From positions 868,001-932,000 of the forward strand of contig NZ_AP026763.1 in assembly GCF_026000435.1 (NCBI RefSeq): DNA of 64,000 nt, given 5' to 3'. The stretch comes from Vibrio sp. STUT-A11 (GTDB taxonomy: Bacteria; Pseudomonadota; Gammaproteobacteria; Enterobacterales; Vibrionaceae). The stretch's first letter is position 1, and each line of letters starts with the position of its first letter. Shown here one piece after another: positions 42,702 to 50,989 of this stretch. A model generated the notes under the pieces. The model ran no database searches, was not told the DNA's origin, and saw only the letters and a program-made list of their open reading frames with translations. The position numbers and the translations under genes are program-made.

Positions 42702-43913
42702 ATGAAACGAGTCGTAATCACCGGTATGGGTATTGTTTCAAGTATCGGTAACAACGTCGAAGAAGTTCTAGCGTCTCTTAAAGCGGGCAAATCTGGCATC
42801 ACTGCATCTGAGCAGTTCAAAGAACACGGTCTTCGTTCGCAAGTATGGGGTGATCTAAAAATCAACCCAGCGGAGCACATCGACCGTAAACAGATGCGCT
42901 TTATGGGTGATGCGGCTGCTTATGCATACCTATCAATGCAGCAGGCAATTGAAGACGCAGGCCTAACCGACGATCAAGTTTCTAACGATCGCACAGGTAT
43001 CGTTGCGGGTTCCGGAGGTGCTTCTGCGTTAAACCAAACAATCGCAACAGATACTATGCGTGAGAAAGGCGTGAAGCGTATTGGTCCATACATGGTTCCA
43101 CGTACCATGTCTTCTACTGTTTCTGCATGTCTTGCTACGCCATTTAAAATTCGTGGTGTGAACTACACCATGAGTTCAGCTTGTGCGACGTCTGCACACT
43201 GTATCGGTCACGCGATGGAGCTAATCCAGCTTGGTAAACAAGACATCGTATTTGCGGGTGGTGGTGAAGAGCTAGATTGGTCTCAAACGATGATGTTTGA
43301 TGCGATGGGCGCACTTTCTACCAAGTACAACGACACTCCAGAAAAAGCATCTCGTACGTACGATGCTGACCGTGACGGTTTCGTTATCTCTGGTGGCGGC
43401 GGTATGCTGGTTGTCGAAGAGCTAGAACATGCTCTAGCACGTGGCGCGAAAATCTACGGTGAGATCGTAGGTTACGGCGCGACTTCTGATGGCTACGACA
43501 TGGTAGCGCCATCAGGTGAAGGTGCGGTACGTTGTATGAAGATGGCAATGCAAGACGTTGACCACATCGATTACATCAACACTCACGGTACTTCTACGCC
43601 TGTAGGTGATGTGAAAGAGCTTGGCGCGATTCAAGAGCTATTTGGTGAAAACAGCCCTGCAATCTCTGCGACAAAAGCGATGACTGGTCACGCACTAGGT
43701 GCGGCTGGTGTTCACGAAGCGATTTACTCAACGCTAATGCTAGACAACCACTTCATTGCTCCAAGCATCAACATTGAAAATTTGGATGAAGCAGCGAAAG
43801 GTCTGGATATCGTGACTGAAACTCGTGATGCAGAGATCGATACCGTAATGTCAAACAGCTTTGGCTTTGGCGGTACTAACGCAACGCTAGTTATCAAGAA
43901 ATACCAAGGTTAG
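42702..43913 (+). CDS. fabB: 3-oxoacyl-ACP synthase I FabB
   Basis: Condensing enzyme of fatty acid elongation, required for unsaturated fatty acids. I chose ATG 42702 (MKRVVITGMGIVSS) after AGGAA; seven further codons upstream are open but not conserved. The catalytic triad is C161 (SSACATSAHC), H295 (NTHGTSTP) and H330 (GHALGAAG). 403 aa is the normal FabB length. A divergent mnmC lies upstream, and a long structured 3' UTR follows. Confidence 0.96.
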   Translation: MKRVVITGMGIVSSIGNNVEEVLASLKAGKSGITASEQFKEHGLRSQVWGDLKINPAEHIDRKQMRFMGDAAAYAYLSMQQAIEDAGLTDDQVSNDRTGIVAGSGGASALNQTIATDTMREKGVKRIGPYMVPRTMSSTVSACLATPFKIRGVNYTMSSACATSAHCIGHAMELIQLGKQDIVFAGGGEELDWSQTMMFDAMGALSTKYNDTPEKASRTYDADRDGFVISGGGGMLVVEELEHALARGAKIYGEIVGYGATSDGYDMVAPSGEGAVRCMKMAMQDVDHIDYINTHGTSTPVGDVKELGAIQELFGENSPAISATKAMTGHALGAAGVHEAIYSTLMLDNHFIAPSINIENLDEAAKGLDIVTETRDAEIDTVMSNSFGFGGTNATLVIKKYQG

Positions 43914-43934
43914 TCAGTACCCAAGCTAATCGAA

Positions 43935-44096
43935 ATTGTTGGGGTAAATCACCATACGGTGTGAGCTCCAACAACCAGTTTCCAGGGCTTGATCAGTCTA
44001 ACTGGTCGAACAGACGCAGACTTTATCCCATGGAGAGCGGGATAAGATCCTTTTGTTCTGGAACTTTGCCCGGCTTAATGCCGGGCTTTTTATTTT
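43935..44096 (+). ncRNA. farS: fabB 3' UTR small RNA, FarS-like
   Basis: Downstream of fabB lie four consecutive stem-loops: TGTTGG/CCAACA around 43937-43973, ACCAGTT/AACTGGT (43974-44006), TTATCCC/GGGATAA (44023-44045) and the terminator. There is no ORF. In V. cholerae the fabB 3' UTR is processed into the Hfq-dependent sRNA FarS, which represses fadE mRNA. The same position and a terminator-ended structured tail support the same call here; exact processing sites are not visible. Confidence 0.6.
44068..44096 (+). terminator. Terminator of the fabB transcript
   Basis: GCCCGGC-TTAAT-GCCGGGC stem followed by TTTTTATTTT, about 155 bases after the fabB stop. Confidence 0.94.
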
Positions 44097-44142
44097 GTGT
44101 AATAAGAGCCACACCTCACCGAGTTATCAGCAAATTTCAGGC

Positions 44143-45966
44143 TCACGCCAAGCGGGGGCCCAACTGTAGATATTCTAGATTAATGTAATCGTGACCATAT
44201 TTTTCAGACTGATCGATAGCCAGCGGCAACTCGCTGATTTCCAGTGTATATTCACCGGCTTGGGGAAAATACATCTCGCCTAAGCGACTGTGTACGTTTT
44301 TCCACGGTACCTGAGCATCGTTAGCATCTGTTTTGTCGAGGTTTAGCTCAAACGGCCAGGACTGATCTGCACAACTTACGCGACCAGTTTTACCGTTGTG
44401 CACCCATAACGGATCTTTATGATGCATGGTTTCCAGCGAAACCAGATCTAAGGCGAACCAGCCTGGGCGCTGGATTTGGAAGGTCCAGCGGTAATTGAGT
44501 TTGACAGGATCAAAATGAACGATATTGAGTGTATCCAGGCGCACTTTGGCCAGGCGGTCCTGATGTACGATAGGGTTAATATCCAACTCTCCTTCATACT
44601 CCAGCTCGATCACTAGAGGCATCAGATCATAATTATGCTCGAGTTGCAGGTTGAGGGTGCTAGCAGTAATGCCCGTATCGGTGTCTGTTTTCTGCAAATA
44701 GGAAACATGCCCACTGATTTGATTATCGAGCAATCGTGCCTGTTTGATTCGATTGTTGAGGCTATGTAAGCAGATAACGTTTTGTTCAGGCTGACGCTGC
44801 ACATGGAGATACAACTTACTGGTGTCTGGTTTATGCGTTACCACACCCCAGTTGAAACCGGTTTGCAGCGGGGTAGCTTCGGTATCGATCACCGCTTCCT
44901 GGTTTACCTGCATCCATTGGCCTATCTCACTAAGTAACCGTACAAGGGGATGTGGAATACGCCCGTTATGATCCAGGGTTATATTGAGCAGAAAGTTGCC
45001 GCCCCGACTGACTACGGAACATAGCTGGTTTATCAGATCCTTACTGGATTTGGTATTATTGTCGTTGTGGCTATAACCCCAGTTGTCGTTACTGGTAGCT
45101 ATGCCTTCCCAGTAATATGGTTTGATATAAAGTGGCTCCATATAGTTGTCGTGACCGGTTTTGATATCCCAATCCAACAAGTACTCACATTCCGGTGCCG
45201 TAACCCTGCTGTTAACCACAGCATCAGGTTGTTTTTTCCGGATTAATGCCATCAGGTCGCCGATCCGACGTACGTGGTCAGCTTCTTCTTGTACATCAAA
45301 GCCTCCCATATCAAACCACAGAGAACACAGATCTCCGTACTTTTCGAGCAACTCATTAACCTGAGGTACACACTTGTTATTCCAGTATTCCTGATAGTTA
45401 GCTTGGGCTGGGTTGAAATCCCAGTCGTTGGGGGCTTTCGTCACCGCATTTTCGTTCTCCCAATCGATCACATGTGAATAATAGAGGCCAAAATCCAAGT
45501 CTTTATGACAACAGCTGTGACTGAGTTCAGCGATCGGATCGCGTTTAAACGGTGTAGCGTCCGTGATGTTGAATGGATGTGATGGGCTGTGATACATGGC
45601 AAACCCGTCGTGATGTTTGGCAGTGACAACCAGATAATTCATTCCGGCTGCTTTGGCCAATGCCGTTACCTGATCGGCATCAAACTCGGTAGGGTTAAAG
45701 CTAGAAGCGTACCCTTTATAGTCATGCATAGGAATACGGGCAAAGTGCGGCAGCCATTCGCTAATGATGTCGTAGTATTGTCCCTGATAATACCCGGCCA
45801 GATCCCGGTGGCAATAAAGTCCCCAGTGGATAAACATACCAAAGGTATTTTTTTTCCATCGGTTCAGCCCCTGCTTACTGACGCCAGTAAAGGCATTGCG
45901 ATTGTCCAACTGGCTGGTAGCCTGGCTGCTTGTTCCTGTCAGTTCACCTGCTGTGGGCTTGGTCAT
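44143..45966 (-). CDS. GH29-family alpha-L-fucosidase
   Basis: Glycoside hydrolase that removes terminal alpha-L-fucose. I chose ATG 45966 (MTKPTAGELTG), five bases after AGGTG; an ATG at 46002 lies inside the operator palindrome. GH29 features are FGMFIHWGLY, VTAKHHDGFAMY and the nucleophile Asp in SLWFD. The C-terminal ~200 residues are beta-rich. No signal peptide is present, so it should act in the cytoplasm on imported fucosides. It begins the island between fabB and pdxB and is divergent from a DeoR-type regulator. Confidence 0.9.
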   Translation of the reverse strand: MTKPTAGELTGTSSQATSQLDNRNAFTGVSKQGLNRWKKNTFGMFIHWGLYCHRDLAGYYQGQYYDIISEWLPHFARIPMHDYKGYASSFNPTEFDADQVTALAKAAGMNYLVVTAKHHDGFAMYHSPSHPFNITDATPFKRDPIAELSHSCCHKDLDFGLYYSHVIDWENENAVTKAPNDWDFNPAQANYQEYWNNKCVPQVNELLEKYGDLCSLWFDMGGFDVQEEADHVRRIGDLMALIRKKQPDAVVNSRVTAPECEYLLDWDIKTGHDNYMEPLYIKPYYWEGIATSNDNWGYSHNDNNTKSSKDLINQLCSVVSRGGNFLLNITLDHNGRIPHPLVRLLSEIGQWMQVNQEAVIDTEATPLQTGFNWGVVTHKPDTSKLYLHVQRQPEQNVICLHSLNNRIKQARLLDNQISGHVSYLQKTDTDTGITASTLNLQLEHNYDLMPLVIELEYEGELDINPIVHQDRLAKVRLDTLNIVHFDPVKLNYRWTFQIQRPGWFALDLVSLETMHHKDPLWVHNGKTGRVSCADQSWPFELNLDKTDANDAQVPWKNVHSRLGEMYFPQAGEYTLEISELPLAIDQSEKYGHDYINLEYLQLGPRLA

Positions 45967-45978
45967 GATACACCTATC

Positions 45979-46009
45979 AATTATTATGAAATCGCTTTTC
46001 ATAATAATT
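45979..46009. promoter_or_regulatory. Operator palindrome at the fucosidase start
   Basis: Perfect inverted repeat with 13-bp arms (AATTATTATGAAA / TTTCATAATAATT) around TCGCT, containing TGAAA-N5-TTTCA. It lies 13 bases before the fucosidase ATG and covers a TATTAT -10-like box on the minus strand, a repressor position. The same core occurs before the regulator and before the binding-protein gene. Confidence 0.8.
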
Positions 46010-46045
46010 GGTTTGCCTGGTTCAACTGAGTTGGATGCATTTAGA

Positions 46046-46061
46046 TGTGAGCTTTCTCACG
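46046..46061. promoter_or_regulatory. Probable CRP site in the fucose intergenic region
   Basis: TGTGAGCTTTCTCACG matches the CRP consensus TGTGA-N6-TCACA except for the last base. It lies about 80 bases before the fucosidase start in the 332-base divergent region, where glucose-linked control would be expected. Confidence 0.65.
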
Positions 46062-46265
46062 CTATCTTTGGTTCGTTGCTGTAAATACGGTCTTATCTAA
46101 TGCACATTCATGCCCGTTTTAAACATTACCACTTTAAATCAGTCATTAACTCATTGTAATCCTTCAACCCAAATGCCCACTTTGCCCGGACTTGCGTGAT
46201 ATTAATCGCACAAACAGTTTGAACGTGTGCTGTGCTTATAATTTTCAACTTAACATCTGCTCTAT

Positions 46266-46295
46266 TGAAATGATGTTTCATTAAATGATGTTTAG
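46266..46295 (+). promoter_or_regulatory. Tandem operator palindromes before the DeoR-type gene
   Basis: TGAAATGATGTTTCA (46266-46280) and TTAAATGATGTTTAG (46281-46295) are two consecutive 15-base copies of the same palindrome, ending 3 bases before the regulator's ATG. The first copy shares TGAAA-N5-TTTCA with the fucosidase operator. The position implies autorepression. Confidence 0.75.
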
Positions 46296-46298
46296 AGA

Positions 46299-47051
46299 AT
46301 GAACAACAGACATAATTACATTGTTGATCAAGTCAGAAAGCAAGGTGAGGTTAAGGTTGAGGAGTTAGCTGGCAAGTACGGCGTCTCTGTCGAGACTATA
46401 CGCCGCGATCTAAATACCCTAGCAAAACACAATCTGTTATGCCGTACCCATGGTGGTGCAGTTAGCCTGCAGACACGTGACATAGGCCAGACATTCTCTT
46501 CACGACAGAAGTTAAACGCACAAGCTAAGAATGTGATGGCAAAGCACGCACAGCACTACCTTATCGAGAGAAGCGTCATTGGAATGGATGCCAGTTCTAC
46601 CTGTCTGCATGTTGCTCGACAGATGCCGAATATGGCTTGCACTTTGGTAACCAACTCCACTGGCATAATGCAAAGTATGGCATCAAAAGAACAGGTGTCA
46701 GTCATTGTCACTGGAGGCAGTTTTTCCGTCAAATACTCTGCCTTTCACGGCCCCATTGCTGAACAGGCATTGTCCCGCCTGAATCTGGATGTGGTTTTAC
46801 TGTCCTGCAGTGGAGTCGATGAAAACGGAGCGGTCTGGGAATCTAACGAACTGAATGCCTCCATCAAGCGTCGCATGCTGGGTTGCGCGGCTCAGGTGGT
46901 ACTGCTTGCCGATACGAGCAAAATAGGCAAGAAGGGGCTGATCAAGATTTGTGACGCCACAGAGATAGATATCTTTATCAGTGATAGCCGAGTAACCAGT
47001 AAGTTACGGCAGTGCCTGAAGAAAAACCAGGTTTTAATTATTGATGGATAA
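46299..47051 (+). CDS. DeoR/GlpR-family transcriptional regulator, probable FucR
   Basis: Sugar-responsive regulator of 250 aa. The N-terminal helix-turn-helix carries the DeoR signature (RKQGEVKVEELAGKYGVSVETIRRDLNTL, about residues 14-42); the C-terminal sensor domain has the family motifs GMDASSTCLHVA, TNSTGIMQ, and LLADTSKIGKKGL. The neighbours (fucosidase, fucU and a fucA relic) suggest that it senses a fucose metabolite, as E. coli FucR does. Tandem palindromes directly before its ATG suggest autorepression. It starts the unit continuing to the beta-propeller gene and fucU. Confidence 0.9.
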   Translation: MNNRHNYIVDQVRKQGEVKVEELAGKYGVSVETIRRDLNTLAKHNLLCRTHGGAVSLQTRDIGQTFSSRQKLNAQAKNVMAKHAQHYLIERSVIGMDASSTCLHVARQMPNMACTLVTNSTGIMQSMASKEQVSVIVTGGSFSVKYSAFHGPIAEQALSRLNLDVVLLSCSGVDENGAVWESNELNASIKRRMLGCAAQVVLLADTSKIGKKGLIKICDATEIDIFISDSRVTSKLRQCLKKNQVLIIDG

Positions 47052-47089
47052 GCTAACCGACATAAAACAAACAACGAAAGCAGAATGAT

Positions 47090-48121
47090 ATGACAAACAG
47101 TATTTTAGAGAGAATAGGCGAGCTGGACCCGGATAGCGGCTTTTCTATGGATGATTATTGGATATGGGGCAGCTCCGTAGTGAAAGGAGACGACGGCAAA
47201 TACCATATGTTTGCTTCCCGCTGGAGCAAGAAAAAGCCGTTTTTCACCACCTGGATCACGGATAGTGAGATTGTGCATGCTGTGGCGGACAGTGCCGACG
47301 GTGCTTATGTCTTCTCCGATGTCGCCCTGGGCAAGCGGGGCGCCCAGTTTTGGGACGGGCAGTCGGCGCATAATCCCAAAATATTCCGCCATAAGGGGAA
47401 GTATATTCTCTTTTATATGGGCTCTACTCACCCGTTTGAGCCTTTCCCGGACGGCGATGATGCCGACGTTACGGGCAAGCACTGTGTTGTGGCGCGCAGC
47501 AACAAGAGAGTCGGTGTAGCGGTGGCAGACAGCCCCTACGGTCCCTGGCAAAGGTTTGACAGCCCAATTTTACCGACCAAGCCAAACACCTTTTACAGTT
47601 TCCTGACCTCCAACCCGTCGCCGATCATTCACGACGACGGCAGTGTACTGCTGATGTTTAAGGCCCGTGCCTATGATGGGGATGTCCACGGCAGGATGAC
47701 GATCGGCATCGCCAAGGCCGACCACTACCTGGGACCATACAGGGTCATAAACTCTGAGCCGATCTTTGGCCCGGATAAGGTGGGTGAAATTGAAGATCCA
47801 TCCATCTGGCTGGATAACGACGGCTATCACATGCTGGCGAAAGATATGGGCAGCTCGATTTGCGGTGAGCACCACGCGGGTATTTTGTGCCATTCAGACA
47901 ATGGCCTCGATTGGCGTCTCGATGAAGATCCTTTGGCCTATTCCAAGCAGGTGCAGTGGCGGGACAGCTGCGAGGGTGTTCTGGGGCAGATGGAAAGACC
48001 TTTCCCGTTGGTGGAGGATGGAGTAGTGACCACTCTGTTTTTTGCGGCAATGGACGGCCCCGGCGGCTTTAACAACGGTACAAGATCCTGGAATCAGGCT
48101 GTTCCCTTAAAGAAAAAGTGA
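47090..48121 (+). CDS. Beta-propeller glycosidase-like protein (GH43/GH117 type fold)
   Basis: Protein of 343 aa without signal peptide. Repeated blades are visible: DDGKYHMFASRW, HKGKYILFYMGS, DDGSVLLMFKAR and LDNDGYHMLAKD, each of the kind seen in five-bladed propeller glycosidases. EDPSIW fits the acid-base region of these families. I cannot decide the exact GH family or substrate. Its base composition is visibly richer in G+C than the flanking core genes. It lies 38 bases after the regulator and 7 before fucU, so it is part of the same operon. Confidence 0.75.
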   Translation: MTNSILERIGELDPDSGFSMDDYWIWGSSVVKGDDGKYHMFASRWSKKKPFFTTWITDSEIVHAVADSADGAYVFSDVALGKRGAQFWDGQSAHNPKIFRHKGKYILFYMGSTHPFEPFPDGDDADVTGKHCVVARSNKRVGVAVADSPYGPWQRFDSPILPTKPNTFYSFLTSNPSPIIHDDGSVLLMFKARAYDGDVHGRMTIGIAKADHYLGPYRVINSEPIFGPDKVGEIEDPSIWLDNDGYHMLAKDMGSSICGEHHAGILCHSDNGLDWRLDEDPLAYSKQVQWRDSCEGVLGQMERPFPLVEDGVVTTLFFAAMDGPGGFNNGTRSWNQAVPLKKK

Positions 48122-48128
48122 GTAATAG

Positions 48129-48563
48129 ATGCTAAAGGGTATTCATCCTGCGATCAGCCCCTCGCTTCTAGCCGCTTTGGCGGAAATGGGCCATGGTGAC
48201 GAAATCTTATTGGCAGATGCGCACTTTCCCGCCCATTCCTTCTGCAGCAAAGTGATCCGCGCAGATGGTGTGACGGTAGACACTCTGCTGACGGGCATCG
48301 CACCGCTGTTTCAGCTGGATCAATACGTTGAGCAGCCTCTCGTGATGATGCAGGCCGTACCTGGGGATGCCTTAGATCCCCAGGTTGAGGCTCGTTATCT
48401 ACAAGCACTGAATAGTGCAACGCAGGTAGAAACACATCACATAGAGCGAATGGAACGGTTCACTTTCTATGAACGCGTTAAGCAATGTTATGCCGTTGTT
48501 CTCAGCGGAGAAACGGCCAAATACGGCAATATTATCATCAAAAAAGGCGTTACAGACGTTTAG
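48129..48563 (+). CDS. fucU: L-fucose mutarotase FucU
   Basis: Interconverts the alpha and beta anomers of L-fucose. The 144-aa RbsD/FucU-type protein has the catalytic His region MGHGDEILLADAHFPAHS and the C-terminal RFTFYERVKQCYAVVLSGE, close to E. coli FucU. It follows the beta-propeller gene by 7 bases and precedes a fucA relic. In E. coli the order is fucP-fucI-fucK-fucU-fucR, with fucA divergent. Confidence 0.93.
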   Translation: MLKGIHPAISPSLLAALAEMGHGDEILLADAHFPAHSFCSKVIRADGVTVDTLLTGIAPLFQLDQYVEQPLVMMQAVPGDALDPQVEARYLQALNSATQVETHHIERMERFTFYERVKQCYAVVLSGETAKYGNIIIKKGVTDV

Positions 48564-48572
48564 CTAATAGCA

Positions 48573-48821
48573 ATGAACAGAGTAGCGCTATCCAAATTAT
48601 TGATACTTGTCTGGAGATGAACCGTCTGGGTCTGAATCAGGGCACAGCGGGCAATGTCAGCGTGCGTTATGAAGGCGCTGTGGTTGGCTCATGAGTCTGA
48701 GGTGTTGGCTGAACTTTACGTCAAACTGCTGGCAACTACCGATAATGTGCCGGTATTGTCGGATGAAGAGCTTGCCGTTGTGCTGGATAAATTCAAGTTC
48801 TATGGCTTGAGAGTTGAGTAA
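48573..48821 (+). pseudogene. fucA: L-fuculose-1-phosphate aldolase relic (internal deletion)
   Basis: Two pieces of FucA are fused. The first (about 48580-48675) encodes SAIQIIDTCLEMNRLGLNQG then TAGNVSVRYEG, equal to E. coli FucA residues ~8-37. The second (48675-48821), in another frame, encodes ALWLAHESEVLAELY... and ends PVLSDEELAVVLDKFKFYGL, equal to the last ~49 residues. The middle ~130 codons, with the zinc histidines and the catalytic region, are missing. The start ATG at 48573 is also out of frame with the first piece. The product cannot be active. Confidence 0.9.
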
Positions 48822-48835
48822 TACCGACTTTTTAT

Positions 48836-48862
48836 AGGGAGTGCTTCTCAACTCCCTTTTGA
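48836..48862 (+). terminator. First terminator after the fuc operon relic
   Basis: GGGAGT-GCTTCTCA-ACTCCC stem followed by TTTT, 15 bases after the end of the fucA relic. Confidence 0.8.
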
Positions 48863-48868
48863 GTAGAT

Positions 48869-48896
48869 TTAGCCGCCCTAGTGGCGGCTATTTTAA
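48869..48896 (+). terminator. Second terminator after the fuc operon relic
   Basis: TAGCCGCC-CTAG-TGGCGGCTA stem followed by TTTT, directly behind the first. The next ~130 bases up to the third stem hold nothing I recognise. Confidence 0.85.
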
Positions 48897-49027
48897 TTCT
48901 GTCAAATCACGTCGTGCGCCACATGGTGTAGCTATCTTTCTTTATTCCTCCCTACTAATAAATCTGCAGATGAACTGCAAATGGTCCCTTCGCAATCGCC
49001 CTAGGAGCATCTATTGGTTTTACATAC

Positions 49028-49054
49028 AAAAAAACCGGCATGGCCGGCTTTTTT
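49028..49054. terminator. Terminator of the ABC binding-protein gene (bidirectional)
   Basis: AAAAACCGGC-ATG-GCCGGCTTTTT stem; on the minus strand it ends the binding-protein transcript 16 bases past its stop. Confidence 0.92.
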
Positions 49055-49069
49055 CATACTTTAGTTATC

Positions 49070-50989
49070 TTATTTTGACTCTTTCCACAACTGCGAAGTA
49101 CGCATAGGGCCAGGAGAGCCGATGGAGTAAGATTCAGGCACCACTGTATCGCTATTACGTACATTGTTTTTGATTACAACGCCTTCATCCAAAGCAGATA
49201 CTGTACCGATGGTGTAGAAGTTCTCTTTAGAGATCTGGATGATCTCTTCCATCAGCTTGTTTTGCTCGCCCTGAGAAGCAGTGTCACCCATTTTTCTGTA
49301 TAGCTCTATTTGCTTCTTCACATGTGCGGGTGGCTCAACCGCAGTTGCATGGTTTTTGTCGCTCATCCAGTAGTAGTAACCAACACCCCAGGTAGAGGCA
49401 GGGTTTTGCACCGCATAGTTCGCGAACGTATCCATTATGCCAATACCGCCATCGCCGCCAGCCGGCAATAGGTCGTAGTTGTTTTCGAGACGTTGCGTTT
49501 GCATATATGAACCTTCAACAACGCGGATATCCAGGAAGATACCCACGTCGCGCCAGTCATTTTTAACCAGCTCAAGGATGTCAGTTTGCTCACCTACAAA
49601 AGCTTGATTCATCAAGGCCTCAATACGAATACGCTTACCTGTTTTATCCAGGCGATAGCCGTCTTCGTCACGTTTACTCAAGCCGATCGCGTCTAGCATT
49701 TGATTGGCTTTAGCTGGGGAATACTCAGTAAATTGAGTGGCGAACTCTTCATCATAGAAAGCGGAACCTTCAGACGGTGCCGCCTGATAAGGTTTTACTA
49801 CGCCCGAATACATGGTTTCGCTGATTGCATCACGGTCAATAGCGTGAGACAAAGCGATGCGGAAATCTTTATTTCTAAACAGTTCGCGCTTAACCAGATC
49901 TTTATGCGTTTGGTTAAGAGGTAGGACTAGGGCGTTCATGCTGGCGCTAGGGCGGAAATCGTATTTGTAGTCACCCTTTTCTTCATTTTCCATCATCATG
50001 GAGCGATAGGTTGATTTACCGATATGGCGTGTTTGGAAGTCGGTCTCACCGGCCGCTGCACGTAAGATCATCTCTTCTTTGTTCTCGGAATAGGAGAAGA
50101 ATACACGGTCTAAATATGGCAGCTGGTTGCCGGCTGTATCCACCATCCAGTAGTAAGGGTTACGTTCCCAAACTGCGTACTGAGTTTCCGGTCCCGGGAT
50201 TACTTTCACTTTCCAGGCGTTAACTGTTGGGCGATCAGGGTTGGTGTAGTGCTCAAAGAAGTAGTGAGCGCGGCACTTGGTCTGGAAGTATTGCTGCCAG
50301 CTATCAAAGCCTGCTTCCTTGGCTCTTGCTTCGGCCTTATTGTTGAATTCGGGCAGGAACTGTTGGCAATAATGTTTAGGGAATTGAACGATGTTGGAGC
50401 CGTCGGTGTTGGCCAGCTTGCGGATGAACATACCGTCTGGTTTAGACAGGGTGAACTTGATAGTATTGGTGTTGAGCACTTCTGCTTTGGCGTCGCCTAC
50501 ATTACGGGCAAAAAACGGACGGTTACCAGACCAGTCGTCACGGTTCATCAGATCGATATAAAAGGCGATATCTTCAGCGGTAAATGGGTGACCATCAGAC
50601 CACTTCACGCCTTTGCGCAGGGTGATGGTGTATTCGGTCAGCTCTTTGTTAACCGTGTAGCTAGTCGCTAGGTTTGGTTCAATGCCAGTGTAAGTGCGGT
50701 TGAAGTTGAACAGGTTGTCATATTTGAGCATACGCATACGGTGGCCATTATCTCTCTTCAGACCCAGAAGTCGTAATTCCCCACCGTATTGGCCGATAGA
50801 TTCAATCGGTTCAACCACCAACGGGTTTTCTGGTAGCCGTTCTTCCACTGTTGGCAGCGTACCGTTGTTAACTAATTCCGCTAATTGCGGCGCTTCATCA
50901 TATGTGGTCGCTTGACTGGAAAAGGAGATTGCGAGCGCAACACTTGCTGCAACTTGGGTAACAAAGAGGGGGAGGGCAGTATTTTTCAC
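49070..50989 (-). CDS. Family 5 (peptide/oligosaccharide-type) ABC substrate-binding protein
   Basis: Periplasmic solute-binding protein of 639 aa starting at GTG 50989. The signal peptide ends near SSQA-TTYDE. The SBP_bac_5 fold is clear: PNLATSYTVNKELTEYTITLRKGVKWSDGHPFTAEDIAFYIDL corresponds to the family signature (about residues 105-147). Such proteins bind peptides or oligosaccharides. The island context points to a fucosylated oligosaccharide, but this is inference. No permease or ATPase gene is adjacent. The shared palindrome lies about 100 bases upstream. Confidence 0.88.
   Translation of the reverse strand: MKNTALPLFVTQVAASVALAISFSSQATTYDEAPQLAELVNNGTLPTVEERLPENPLVVEPIESIGQYGGELRLLGLKRDNGHRMRMLKYDNLFNFNRTYTGIEPNLATSYTVNKELTEYTITLRKGVKWSDGHPFTAEDIAFYIDLMNRDDWSGNRPFFARNVGDAKAEVLNTNTIKFTLSKPDGMFIRKLANTDGSNIVQFPKHYCQQFLPEFNNKAEARAKEAGFDSWQQYFQTKCRAHYFFEHYTNPDRPTVNAWKVKVIPGPETQYAVWERNPYYWMVDTAGNQLPYLDRVFFSYSENKEEMILRAAAGETDFQTRHIGKSTYRSMMMENEEKGDYKYDFRPSASMNALVLPLNQTHKDLVKRELFRNKDFRIALSHAIDRDAISETMYSGVVKPYQAAPSEGSAFYDEEFATQFTEYSPAKANQMLDAIGLSKRDEDGYRLDKTGKRIRIEALMNQAFVGEQTDILELVKNDWRDVGIFLDIRVVEGSYMQTQRLENNYDLLPAGGDGGIGIMDTFANYAVQNPASTWGVGYYYWMSDKNHATAVEPPAHVKKQIELYRKMGDTASQGEQNKLMEEIIQISKENFYTIGTVSALDEGVVIKNNVRNSDTVVPESYSIGSPGPMRTSQLWKESK

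Noticed and set aside
45967..46002. Upstream ATG giving 12 more residues to the fucosidase
   Set aside because: That ATG is part of the operator palindrome and lacks a ribosome site; ATG 45966 has AGGTG at proper spacing.
48841..49107. 88-aa frame after the fucA relic
   Set aside because: It spans three terminator hairpins and overlaps the end of the binding-protein gene; not plausible as a gene.
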